Origin: Profftia lariciata
GTDB lineage: Bacteria; Pseudomonadota; Gammaproteobacteria; Enterobacterales; Enterobacteriaceae
Direction: 5' to 3'
NCBI RefSeq assembly: GCF_020541265.1
Contig: NZ_CP045925.1
Location: 496,001-560,000 of the forward strand
Length of the DNA: 64,000 nucleotides
Under the pieces are notes generated by a model. That model was not told where the DNA came from. It searched no databases and saw only the letters and a program-made list of their open reading frames with translations. Made by a program: the position numbers and the translations under genes. Of this stretch, positions 11,225 through 20,649 are shown in pieces; within the stretch, counting starts at the first letter, position 1, and each line of letters starts with the position of its first letter.

Positions 11225-12175
11225 CTATTCCCTATGTTTCAATATATTATTAAATGTACATATAATCTCAGACATTAAATTAACTATTAATACTAACGAA
11301 CCAACTAGCATAACACCAACGGAGATGGCAGTAAAATCTTGTTGCCGAATAGCATTTATCATCCAACGACCTAATCCTGGCCAGTTAAATACTACTTCAG
11401 TAATCATCGCTATTGTTAACATAGTAGAAAACTGTAGTCCTAGTTTAGGAATAATAGGTGGTAATGCATTATGTAATACATGACGGCGGATAATAGTAAA
11501 TTGTGTTAAACCACGCATAGTAGCAGCCTTAATATAATTTTGCTTAGCAACGTTATATACACTAATTCTTATTAACCTAATCATTTCAGTCATTGGTACC
11601 ATAGCTAACGAAATAACTGGAAGAATCATATGATGAATAACATTAATGAACATCTCATCTCGATAAGGTGAATCTGATAAACAAGCATCAATTAAAGAAA
11701 ATCCAGTTATATTTTTTATTGGATAAAGTAAATAGTAACGTCCTGAAACAGGAAATAATCCTAAATGTATTGAAAAAAACAATATTAATAAAATTGCTAA
11801 CCAAAATACTGGCATTGAACAACCAAGTAGTGCAAGTGCACTGATAGCTCCATCTTGCCATTTTCCTTTGAGTAGCCCGGCAATAACGCCTAAAGGAATA
11901 CCAATAATTAACGCTAATATAAATGCTAATATACATAATTCCATAGTAGCAGGGAATACTTCTTTTAATTGCTCTATAATTAACTGACTATTAACACCAG
12001 AAACACCAAAATCCCCTTGAAATAAATTATATATATATAATATATAGGCATTAATTAATGATGTATTAATAAGTGGTGCTTGTGGAGTGCAATATAATAA
12101 ACTAAATCCTACCATTGATAGAAAAAAAAATGTGATTAATAATAAACAAAAACGACGTAAGATAATAATTATCAA
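11225..12175 (-). CDS. sapB: Sap transporter permease SapB (TTG start)
   Basis: Partner permease of SapC, DppB/OppB family. 316 residues against 321 in E. coli. The N-terminus (IIIILRRFCLLL) matches E. coli MIIFTLRR, so the start is the TTG at 12175, with a GGAG ribosome site in tggagcataaac just before it. Hydrophobic segments lie near residues 8-28, 80-105, 115-140, 185-200, 235-255 and 285-305. The EAA coupling loop is NYIKAATMRGLTQFTIIRRHVLHNALP (split: NYIKAATMRGL, then HVLHNALPP). The C-terminus ends a few residues short of E. coli. It is separated from the sapA stop by 59 bases and from sapC by one. Confidence 0.94.
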   Translation of the reverse strand: MIIIILRRFCLLLITFFFLSMVGFSLLYCTPQAPLINTSLINAYILYIYNLFQGDFGVSGVNSQLIIEQLKEVFPATMELCILAFILALIIGIPLGVIAGLLKGKWQDGAISALALLGCSMPVFWLAILLILFFSIHLGLFPVSGRYYLLYPIKNITGFSLIDACLSDSPYRDEMFINVIHHMILPVISLAMVPMTEMIRLIRISVYNVAKQNYIKAATMRGLTQFTIIRRHVLHNALPPIIPKLGLQFSTMLTIAMITEVVFNWPGLGRWMINAIRQQDFTAISVGVMLVGSLVLIVNLMSEIICTFNNILKHRE

Positions 12176-12234
12176 GTTTATGCTCCATATGGCAGGTAGT
12201 TATTTATATGTTTAATGTTTTTATAAATTAAATA

Positions 12235-13901
12235 TTAATGAAGTTTGCATAATCTATTGATATTATTTTTACGACATACATCTGCAAAAGATATATTACC
12301 AAAAGGAGTTAATATAAGTCCTTGAATATCATGGTGATACACTTGTAGATGTAAAAAATAAACTAACGGTAAAATAGGTAACTGTTCTGCAAGAATTTTT
12401 TGTGCATTTTGATAATATATAATGCGCTGTACAATATTTTGCGATAATAAAGATTTATGTAGTAAATAGTCGAATGATGGATCGCACCAATACGATAAAT
12501 TAGTCTGAGAGTCAATAGCTGCACAATTTAGTAATGGACGAAATAAATTGTCCGGATCATTACTATCGATTACCCATCCTGATAATATTATATCATAATT
12601 CATATCACTTAAATGTTGTTCTTGAGATTGTCCTTGAACTGACACAATACTCACATGAATATCTACTTGTGCCATATCAGCCTGTATTAATTCTGCAGTT
12701 TTTAACGGACTAGAATTGTAGACTTGAGATCTAGTAGGCACACAAAGTTGTAAGCTTAAATTATCTACGCCAGCTTGTTTTAGTAATGTTATTGATTTTT
12801 CTGGATTGTATTCGGTAGTATTAGCTTTTTGATCATATGCCCAGGAAGTACGTGGTAGTATAGATGTAGCCATTTCTACTGTACCATAATATATAGACTG
12901 CATAAGACGTTTATTATTAATAGAATACGCAATAGCACGTCTTACATTGATATTATCTAATGGCTTTTTTTGAGTATTAAAAACTAAATATGCTATGTTC
13001 ATACTTGGACTAAGTATCAGTCGCAGATCATTTCGTAAAATACTTAGCTGACTAGCTGCAGGATAAGCAAGAACATCGCATTCTCTTGTTAATAATTTTG
13101 ATAAATATCCTGTACCCCCTGCTGCAAGATCAATAATAACTTGGGGCATACATGGTTTACCTTTCCAAAAAGCATCGTGTTTTTTTAAACGAATATATTG
13201 TCCTGCATGATATTCATTAAGCATAAAAGGTCCAGTTCCAACTAGCAAATAATCAATTTTTTCTTTTTTATTTTCTTTCATTAAAATATTAGCATATTCA
13301 GCCGATAAAATAGGTGCATGATGGGTTGCTAAGTGCCACAAAAAAGATACATTAGGCTGTTTAAGACAAATTTCTACTGTATAATTATCTAATTTATGTA
13401 TACTTTGCACTGTGTATATAAATTGTAGGCTATCAAAATAAAGATAATGACCACCATTTAGATTATGATATGGATGTTTGCGAACAAACATACGATTAAA
13501 ACTAAATACGACATCATTAGCGTTCATGTTTCGCATAGGTTTAAACCAACGTGTCTTTTGAAAAGAAACATTTTTACGCAAATGTAATATATATCTTGCA
13601 CCTGAATCTAATATTTCCCAACGTTGTGCTAATTCAGGAATTAAATGATATGTATATGGATCAATTTTTAGTAATTTATTATATAGTTGATCAGCTAACG
13701 TATCTACTATCAGACCGCTGCTAGTCATTTGTAGATTGAAGGTATTAATAATTCCACTAATACAATAAATAAAACCGTTTTGATGAATATCAGAGGTATT
13801 AACTTAATTTTATTAATAGAAATAGCATTGGCTGCTATTATAAAGGAAGATAAATATATTAATATTAGTATTAAATACTTTAAACCATGCATATTAAGCA
13901 T
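12235..13901 (-). CDS. sapA: Periplasmic binding protein SapA, signal peptide out of frame
   Basis: Substrate-binding protein of the Sap system (solute-binding family 5, like OppA/DppA). The long frame from 13728 down to 12235 (497 codons) matches mature E. coli SapA: ASILP-type core, RSQVYNSSPLKTAELIQADM, GWVIDSNDPDNLFRPLLNCAA and a C-terminal TPFGNISFADVCR. That frame stays open upstream of its first ATG to 13803 and still reads SDIHQNGFIYCISG, equal to the E. coli mature N-terminus (ADIRDSGFVYCVSG). The expected signal peptide, MHGLKYLILILIYLSSFII ending in AANA, is present from 13892 (or ATG 13901) but in another frame, so one indel near 13800-13815 separates it. As read, the gene would yield either an aborted secretion leader or a leaderless cytoplasmic protein. 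It may be a young pseudogene, a slippage-rescued gene or a sequencing error. Confidence 0.85.
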
Positions 13902-14376
13902 CAAGACGTTATTAAGTAAAGAGTATTAAGTCTAACCTACATTATCAGGTAACCAAATCATTACAATAAATAGATTTTATTTACTAAGGTTGAATGCATT
14001 CTTTCTAAGAAAATACATATATTTATTACTTTAATATATTATTAATATAGTTATATATTTTAAATAATTTTGTATTTATTTGAAAAATAAACTTTATACA
14101 TTAAATATAATATATGTTTTATATTTGTGTAATTAATTAATAATTAATTAAAATAATACTAAATTTTGTTAAAAAATATAATTTTAATTTTATGTTGCTA
14201 ATGCTACTTTAATAAAGTACTAATAAGAATTAATATTTTTTATCAATACATTAATCTTATGATATAATCAATTTATTGATTATAAATTTTAATAAAATAC
14301 CTCAATAACTTACAATATATCAATAAAATTTTTTCTAAAAATTTATAGTTGCTCTGTTATCCAGTTCTACTATCTT
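13902..14376. other. Divergent gap between sapA and dnaT
   Basis: Both genes must be driven from here: the sap operon leftward and dnaT rightward. The stretch is A/T-rich with several TATAAT-like hexamers, too many to choose among. A less A/T-pure patch at about 13930-14010 gives no readable protein. Confidence 0.4.
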
Positions 14377-14387
14377 GGAGTAAAAAC

Positions 14388-14948
14388 ATGTCTGTTAAAA
14401 TTTTAGATTCTTTAATTACTAGTTTAGACATATTCAGTGCGGACCCAGAAAAAGTATTCAAATCTGGAAATAATGATATAATTAGTGTATTTCATAAAAA
14501 TATGCTAACACCTATTTTTTATGCTGTAACACCAGAAAAAATGGCTAAACTTTTGGCTTTTGAAAATATGTGTAATATTTCTAATTCAGAAGTAGTTTTA
14601 AAAGATTGCTTGTTAAATGATAAAAAATTGACTTCATCCTTAAAAAATATTTCTATTCCTTTAAAAAAATTTGCTATGTATGTTGGATGGCAACCTGATA
14701 AAGATTTTTTGCGTATGGCCGCAATGTGGGGATATAATCTTACATGCCCAGTCAATAAAACTGAATTAGCATCATTTGTAGATTATTGGCAGGCTGAAGA
14801 AAAAGTATTCTACCATATACAATGGCAGCAAAAATTAGCACGTAGTATTCAGCAATACCGTATTATTAAAGGCGCCACTCAAATCAAAAAAGATATTAAT
14901 TATACAAGTGAACAGTATTGTTTTATTCCTCAGGGCTTTAGAGGTTAA
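14388..14948 (+). CDS. dnaT: Primosomal protein DnaT
   Basis: Replication restart protein: bridges PriA/PriB on a stalled fork and DnaC-DnaB so the replicative helicase is reloaded without DnaA. 186 residues from ATG 14388 against 179 in E. coli. The start is set by a GGAG site eight bases upstream and by alignment; a TTG further upstream is unlikely. Conserved blocks are TPIFYAVTPEKMAKLLAFE, KFAMYVGWQPDKDFLRMAAMWG, ELASFVDYWQAEEKVFYHIQ followed by WQQKLARS, and the terminal IPQGFRG. The N-terminal 80 residues are more diverged, as is usual for the family. dnaC, its E. coli neighbour, is not adjacent, and lpxH converges from the other side with a 19-base gap. DnaT is uncommon in strongly reduced symbiont genomes, so its intactness here is notable. 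Confidence 0.93.
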   Translation: MSVKILDSLITSLDIFSADPEKVFKSGNNDIISVFHKNMLTPIFYAVTPEKMAKLLAFENMCNISNSEVVLKDCLLNDKKLTSSLKNISIPLKKFAMYVGWQPDKDFLRMAAMWGYNLTCPVNKTELASFVDYWQAEEKVFYHIQWQQKLARSIQQYRIIKGATQIKKDINYTSEQYCFIPQGFRG

Positions 14949-14967
14949 AACATTATAATATTAATTT

Positions 14968-15693
14968 TTATAATGGAAATTCTATTAATTCAATACCTTC
15001 TGGGGTAACACTAATCATTGAACCACTACGATGCCATGCTCCTAATACTGCTCTTTTTGCTAGTTTACCATTTGATACTGTAATATTATGCAGTGCTGGA
15101 CGATGAGTATGTCCATGTATTAGCCAATCAGCTTTATTTCTTTCTAATACGTTAATGACAGCTTGTGGATTAACATCCATTATAGTCTTAGTTTTAAAAT
15201 TATTAATTAACTGACTGCGATGACGTATTTTATCTGTTATATTTAAACGAGTGCATATGGGTAAACATAAAAATATATTTTGGATTAAAGTATTATGTAC
15301 TGTTTTACTATAACGTTGATAATCTAGATCATCGGTACATAAAGTATCACCATGCATGATTATTATTGTATGTCCATACAGAGATATTTTTTTTTCTTGT
15401 GGCAATAATATCATTCCGCATTCTTTAGCAAAGCGTTTACCAATAAGAAAATCACGATTTCCGTGAATAAAATAACATGGTACTTTAGAAATAGTAATAT
15501 CGCGTAGAGCTGCTGCTATTTCACGGTGTAAAGGTTGAGGATCGTCATCACCAATCCAATATTCAAAAAAATCACCAAGAATATACAGTGCATCTGCTTC
15601 ATAAGCATTAACCCGCAAAAATCGTAGAAAACCATTTATTATTTTTGGTTGTTGTTCACTAAGATGTAAATCTGCAGTAAATAAAGTGCGCAT
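14968..15693 (-). CDS. lpxH: UDP-2,3-diacylglucosamine pyrophosphatase LpxH
   Basis: Fourth step of lipid A synthesis: hydrolyses UDP-2,3-diacylglucosamine to lipid X and UMP at the inner face of the cytoplasmic membrane. 241 residues against 240. The calcineurin-like metal-binding motifs are in order: DLHL (8-11), GDFFEYWIGDDD (40-51), GNRDF (79-83), HGD (about 114) and GHTHRP (about 195-200). The start ATG 15693 has no clear Shine-Dalgarno. It converges with dnaT. The E. coli upstream partner ppiB is not recognisable. Together with lpxK and msbA in this window it indicates that lipopolysaccharide core lipid is still made. Confidence 0.96.
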   Translation of the reverse strand: MRTLFTADLHLSEQQPKIINGFLRFLRVNAYEADALYILGDFFEYWIGDDDPQPLHREIAAALRDITISKVPCYFIHGNRDFLIGKRFAKECGMILLPQEKKISLYGHTIIIMHGDTLCTDDLDYQRYSKTVHNTLIQNIFLCLPICTRLNITDKIRHRSQLINNFKTKTIMDVNPQAVINVLERNKADWLIHGHTHRPALHNITVSNGKLAKRAVLGAWHRSGSMISVTPEGIELIEFPL

Positions 15694-17170
15694 AAAGAAT
15701 GCGATAATTATCTTAAGTTTAAATATGTTGTGATTATTTTAATAAGTAGAAAATTTTTCTGTATATGTTAAATAATTATTAATAATTTATAGTGTGCTTA
15801 CTAAGCATATTAAATTTTTAATTTATTTCATTAATTATTTACTTAACTATAAAGCATCTTATTATTATTAATAGAAAAATTAATTAAACCATTATGTCAT
15901 CAGTTTATCATGATGATATCATTATTAAAATTATATTTTTAAGGAATATTATTGTAATTGTACCATAAAGTATATATAAAAATATTTTGTTTTTTAGTAT
16001 TGAAATATATAATTTTATTATATTAAGATATAACACTAATATACTAACTAATCAAATATTTAATAATATATTTTAGAAAGATATTTTAAGGTAATAATTA
16101 AGAGTAAGGTAATACAATTATATTGTTATTATGAATGTTCTATAACATAAGCATCATGATGGAAGCAATACACATTAAAACGTTCTTTTAATTATATTAA
16201 AAAATTTAATAACATCATTATAAATGATAATGTAATATCTTATTTATTAAAGTGATATTTTTACTTCAAATATATTTTATGACAATAAAATATATTATAT
16301 AATATTTAAAATATTTTTAAAATTAATTCAATGACATTTAATGAATAACTATTTAATATTTATTAAGTATATAATTTATTATGTATGTGAAAAAATTTTT
16401 ATTTTTCTGATTTATTTATATGATGCGAAATACTTTATATGATAATAATATAAATATATGATATATTGTTTATATGAAATAATATTTAAAGTATAATAAT
16501 ACGCAAGAATAATGTAAAAATTACATAAAAAATAAAAAAATATTATATATACTAATTACTTATATATTAGTAGTGTAAAAATATTTTTATTATTTTAATA
16601 ATATGATCTTAATAAATATTTTATATAAAATTTATCATTATGTCTTATATTAAATAGTAGATATTTATTTTTTTAAAAAATTATTTTTAATGTTTAGTTA
16701 AACACTATATATAATTATATTTATATATATTTTAAATATATATACGTAATTATGTATAGTATTTTAATTTTATTAAATTAAATCGTTCTGTTAATAAATT
16801 ATTTTAATAATAAATATATCAATTAAATAAGTTTTTATGATTTAGTAATTATTTATTATATAGTCATAAATAATTTGATTTAATGATTATTTCTAATATT
16901 TTTGATTGTTCTGTGCTAAATTAATGATTCTTTTGAGGTAATTAAAAGTTTTTGATTAAATATATTAAAATATGCTATATATTTAATATATTGTTATTTT
17001 AATAAAATATAACTATATTATATTTTATAGTAATTTTATATATATGTATACTTGCATATTTAAAAAATAAAAAATATTTTATTAATTTAATATCTCTAAT
17101 ATTCATTTATATTAGTCTTAGTTATTTCGTAATAATATAGTAATAAAATACTTTAACATACAATAAATAG
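15694..17170. other. Gene-free gap upstream of the peroxiredoxin gene
   Basis: About 1.5 kb, A/T-rich. A patch at 16090-16185 with more G and C has stops in all frames and no match I can name. No RNA gene is visible. Confidence 0.5.
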
Positions 17171-17178
17171 GAGTGTAT

Positions 17179-17781
17179 ATGATTTTAGTGACTCGTCCAG
17201 CCCCTAATTTTACTGCTACTGCTGTACTAGGAAATGGTAAAATAATTGAAAATTTTGATTTTAAAGAATTTATACAAAATACATCAACAGTAATATTTTT
17301 CTGGCCAATGGATTTTACTTTTGTATGTCCTTCTGAACTGATTGCTTTTCATAATCGTTATGAAGAATTTAAATCTCGTGGAGTAAAAATTGTTGGAGTT
17401 TCCATAGACTCTGTATTTGTACATAATGCATGGCGTAATACTTCTGTTAAGAATGGCGGTATAGGTCCTATTAACTATCCAATGATTTCTGATATTAAAC
17501 ATGAAATTATGCAAGCATATGGTATTGAACATCCAGAACATGGAATAGCTTTACGTGGATCTTTTTTAATAGATACTAAGGGTATTATTCGTCATCAAGT
17601 TGTTAATGATTTACCTTTAGGACGTAATGTTGATGAAATGTTGCGTATGATTGACGCTCTACAGTTCCATGAAGAATGCGGTAATGTTTGTCCAGCTCAA
17701 TGGGAAAAAGGTCAAGAAGGTATAAAACCATCTATAGATGGTGTTGCTAAATATTTGTCTAAACATGCTACAAAATTATAA
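17179..17781 (+). CDS. 2-Cys peroxiredoxin (AhpC/TSA family)
   Basis: Thiol peroxidase reducing hydrogen peroxide and organic hydroperoxides. 200 residues from ATG 17179, which has an AGGAG site eight bases upstream; an earlier in-frame GTG at 17173 lies too close to that site. The peroxidatic Cys50 is in DFTFVCPSE, the resolving Cys171 in GNVCPAQW, and the catalytic Arg is in LRGSFLID. The GGIG motif (KNGGIG) of peroxide-sensitive eukaryotic-type Prx1 enzymes is present. The protein is closer to the Prx1-like enzyme annotated ahpC/tsa in Buchnera than to E. coli AhpC (187 residues). No ahpF-like reductase neighbours it, so thioredoxin is the likely electron donor (inference). It stands alone between two gene-free stretches. 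Confidence 0.93.
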   Translation: MILVTRPAPNFTATAVLGNGKIIENFDFKEFIQNTSTVIFFWPMDFTFVCPSELIAFHNRYEEFKSRGVKIVGVSIDSVFVHNAWRNTSVKNGGIGPINYPMISDIKHEIMQAYGIEHPEHGIALRGSFLIDTKGIIRHQVVNDLPLGRNVDEMLRMIDALQFHEECGNVCPAQWEKGQEGIKPSIDGVAKYLSKHATKL

Positions 17782-18530
17782 AACAATATTTATAAAACTA
17801 AAATAAGGTCAATAAAATATATTGATGTTAAAGAAATATTAAAAATATATTTATAACATGATACATAAAAATATTATTTAATCAAAGCAGGAGAAATTAA
17901 TTTTTTATTATCACTAAATGATTTCTTCTGCAAATAACAATAATTTGTTGATTATTTTATTATCAGATATAATTAAAATTAAACATAATATTATTTTATC
18001 AATACAAAGTATTGTGTTATAAAAAATTATTACATACTTCAATTTGTTCATATTATAAAAAATAGTTTTAATATTTTTTTAAAACTATAGATTATAAAAT
18101 AATCTTAACGTGTTAATAAAATATTATAGTTCTATAAATTAATGATTTTTTATATTATTTCTTTTTTAATTAATAGTTATTATAGATAATAATACATAAC
18201 TGTTTATGTATTAAATGTAATATTTTTTGTAAAAAAATTTAATTTATATAAATATTAAGTATAATATAATATATTATTTATTAATATTCTATATATTAAA
18301 TATTTATTTTGATTTATTACAATATTTTTTAGAAAAAATAAAATAAAAAATTTTATATAGTAAAATAATAATAATTATATTGATATTTTATATTAAACTA
18401 ATAACTAGTTCTAGTTATGTAATCATAGATGTATTTACATGAATATATATCCATCAAATAATTTATTTAATAAGCTATTATTAATTTAAATAATACATTT
18501 TATATGAATTAATATTTCATAATCGTATTT

Positions 18531-18576
18531 TTTGTCAAAAATTTTATTAAAAAATATTTTTGACAAATACTTTTTT
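18531..18576 (+). terminator. Terminator-like hairpin with T-tract
   Basis: Arms TTTGTCAAAAAT (18531-18542) and ATTTTTGACAAA (18556-18567) are perfect over 12 bp with a 13-base loop. Six T residues follow at 18571-18576. The polarity suits plus-strand transcription, yet the nearest plus-strand gene ends 750 bases upstream. It may be the terminator of a gene since lost. Confidence 0.4.
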
Positions 18577-19133
18577 ATAAAAAAGTTAAAATTGATATAT
18601 AAAATATATATTTTATTGTAATTGATATTAAATTATTAATTTATTATATATCATTTAAAGATAACTAGTATTTTATATAAGAAAAATATTTTTAGTACGA
18701 TATTGTATAATGTATGCAAAAGATAACAAAAATATACTTTATTTAATTTATCATAAATATTTTTACTTTAAAATATGTACCTATTACTATATAGTAATAG
18801 AATAATATAATGATTTGTATTTACTATTGATAATGATTCACTATATTTATAGTAATTTCTTCTAAATTTTTATAAAATAACAAATTGATTAGTTATGTTC
18901 TTTATTCTAATGACATATAGATAGTAATTCATACAAGATATACCTTCTATTGTAATAATATTTTATTTAATATATTGTATTATATATACTAAATACTTAG
19001 TATAGTAAGTTGCATTATTATATAATAAAATCTTATTTTAATAAGATACATAGTCTATTATATTAAATATAATTTTAATTATTTTTAATAAAAAAGATAG
19101 TATATTATTTTTATTATTTAAAATTAAATAATA

Positions 19134-19168
19134 GACGTAGTTTTAACTGCACTATAATATACTACGTC
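19134..19168. repeat. Inverted repeat downstream of dnaJ
   Basis: Arms GACGTAGT and ACTACGTC are perfect over 8 bp with a 19-base loop, 227 bases beyond the dnaJ stop. There is no T-tract on either side. It is relatively rich in G+C for this DNA. The function is unknown. Confidence 0.35.
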
Positions 19169-19394
19169 ATTAAATTTATAATTTTTACGAAATCTAAGGT
19201 GATAGTATTACTGATACACTACTTTTATAAAATTAATCTTACCTTTAATCGTATTATAATACGAGTCAATACTTATTATCAATAATAATTTATTCAGTAT
19301 AATCTATAATTATTTTAATAATTGATTATATAAAAATATTTAATTATTAGATATGACTATATTATAACAACTTTTTATATTAAAAATAACATTA

Positions 19395-20522
19395 TTATCT
19401 AGTTAAATCATCAAAAAATTTTTTTACACCTTCAAGAAAACTTTTAGAACGAGGACTATTATTAACGTTAGAAGAATCACAAAAACTTTTTTCTAAATCA
19501 CGCAATAGATATTTCTGTTTATCATTTAATTTAACAGGGGTTTCAACTACTATGCGACATATTAGATCTCCTTGGGAGTTATTACGGACAGATTTAATGC
19601 CTTTACCGCGCATACGAAACATTTTTCCTGTTTGTGTTTCAGCGGGTATTTTTAATTTTATACGGCCATCTAAAGTAGGTACTTCAATTTCACCTCCTAA
19701 AGCTGCCATTACAAAATTTATTGGTACTTCACAAAATAAATTATTATCTTGATGCTCAAAAATTGGATGTTCTTTAACTTTAACTTGTACATATAAATCT
19801 CCTGCTGGTGCTCCTTGTTTACCAGCAGCACCTTCACCACTTAATCGGATACGGTCATCTGTATCGACTCCAGCAGGAATTTTTACTGATAGTATTTTTA
19901 ACTTTTCAATACGGCCATGACCATGACATTGATTGCATGGATTTTTAATTATTTGACCATGTCCATGACAATATGGACATGGTTGTTGTACTGTAAAAAA
20001 TCCCTGACGTATTTGTACCTGACCTGCTCCATGACAAGTTGGACAGGTTATAGGGGTAGTATCTTTTTTTGCACCACTACCATTACATAATTCACATTTA
20101 ACGAGTGCAGGAATCTTAATTTCTTTAGTTATACCTCTTACTGCTTCTTCTAATGTTAGTTCCATTTTATAGCGTAAATCGGCACCACTAGCTGTACGTT
20201 GACGATGTCCTCCGCCAAATATATCACCGAATACATCACCAAAAATATCACTAAAGTCTGATCCACTTTGACTGTTACTGCCATTCATATTACCTTGTTC
20301 GAAAGCTGCATGACCATAATGATCATATGCTGCCCGTTTTTGTGAATCAGTTAAAATTTCATAAGCTTCTTTAACTTCTTTAAACTTCTCTTCTGCTTTT
20401 TTATCTTCTTTGTTACGGTCAGGATGAAATTTCATAGCCATACGTTTATACGCTTTTTTTATGTCGCGTTCTTCCGCATTACGTGGTATACCTAAAATTT
20501 CATAATAATCTCTTTTTGCCAT
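19395..20522 (-). CDS. dnaJ: Chaperone DnaJ (Hsp40)
   Basis: Co-chaperone that binds unfolded clients and stimulates the DnaK ATPase. 375 residues against 376 in E. coli. The J domain (1-70) has the HPD motif in FHPDRNKED. A Gly/Phe-rich linker (about 75-105) includes FGDVFGDIFGGG. The zinc domain has four CxxCxGxG repeats: CELCNGSG, CPTCHGAG, CPYCHGHG and CNQCHGHG. A C-terminal client-binding domain follows. The ATG at 20522 has an AGGATA site. It lies 127 bases downstream of dnaK and is probably cotranscribed. A hairpin sits in the spacer. Confidence 0.98.
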   Translation of the reverse strand: MAKRDYYEILGIPRNAEERDIKKAYKRMAMKFHPDRNKEDKKAEEKFKEVKEAYEILTDSQKRAAYDHYGHAAFEQGNMNGSNSQSGSDFSDIFGDVFGDIFGGGHRQRTASGADLRYKMELTLEEAVRGITKEIKIPALVKCELCNGSGAKKDTTPITCPTCHGAGQVQIRQGFFTVQQPCPYCHGHGQIIKNPCNQCHGHGRIEKLKILSVKIPAGVDTDDRIRLSGEGAAGKQGAPAGDLYVQVKVKEHPIFEHQDNNLFCEVPINFVMAALGGEIEVPTLDGRIKLKIPAETQTGKMFRMRGKGIKSVRNNSQGDLICRIVVETPVKLNDKQKYLLRDLEKSFCDSSNVNNSPRSKSFLEGVKKFFDDLTR

Positions 20523-20554
20523 TCTGTATATCCTGTATCCTTAATATAACTTAT

Positions 20555-20579
20555 ACAAACGTTATTTGTTGACGTTTGT
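20555..20579. repeat. Hairpin in the dnaK-dnaJ spacer
   Basis: ACAAACGT (20555-20562) and ACGTTTGT (20572-20579) form a perfect 8-bp stem with a 9-base loop, shortly upstream of the dnaJ ribosome site. There is no U-tract in the minus-strand reading, so full termination is unlikely. It could tune dnaJ expression relative to dnaK (inference). Confidence 0.5.
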
Positions 20580-20649
20580 GCTATTATGAATACTGTAAAT
20601 GATTATTTAATATTTTCATTTAGTTGTTATTAAGAATTATTAAGGACAA

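Larger units (their letters stand above)
17782..19394. other. Gene-free gap between peroxiredoxin and dnaJ
   Basis: About 1.6 kb with no credible gene. It contains a 12-bp perfect inverted repeat with T-tract (18531-18576) and an 8-bp one (19134-19168). The latter sits in a less A/T-pure patch (19130-19275) that does not read as a protein I know. Confidence 0.5.

Noticed and set aside
16090..16185. Slightly G+C-richer patch before the peroxiredoxin gene
   Set aside because: Read in all six frames, it has stops and no recognisable residue pattern, so I do not call a pseudogene.
19255..19275. CGTATTATAATACG palindrome with TTGACT nearby as a promoter
   Set aside because: The spacing between the two hexamers is only a few bases, too short for sigma-70, and no gene follows on the matching strand.
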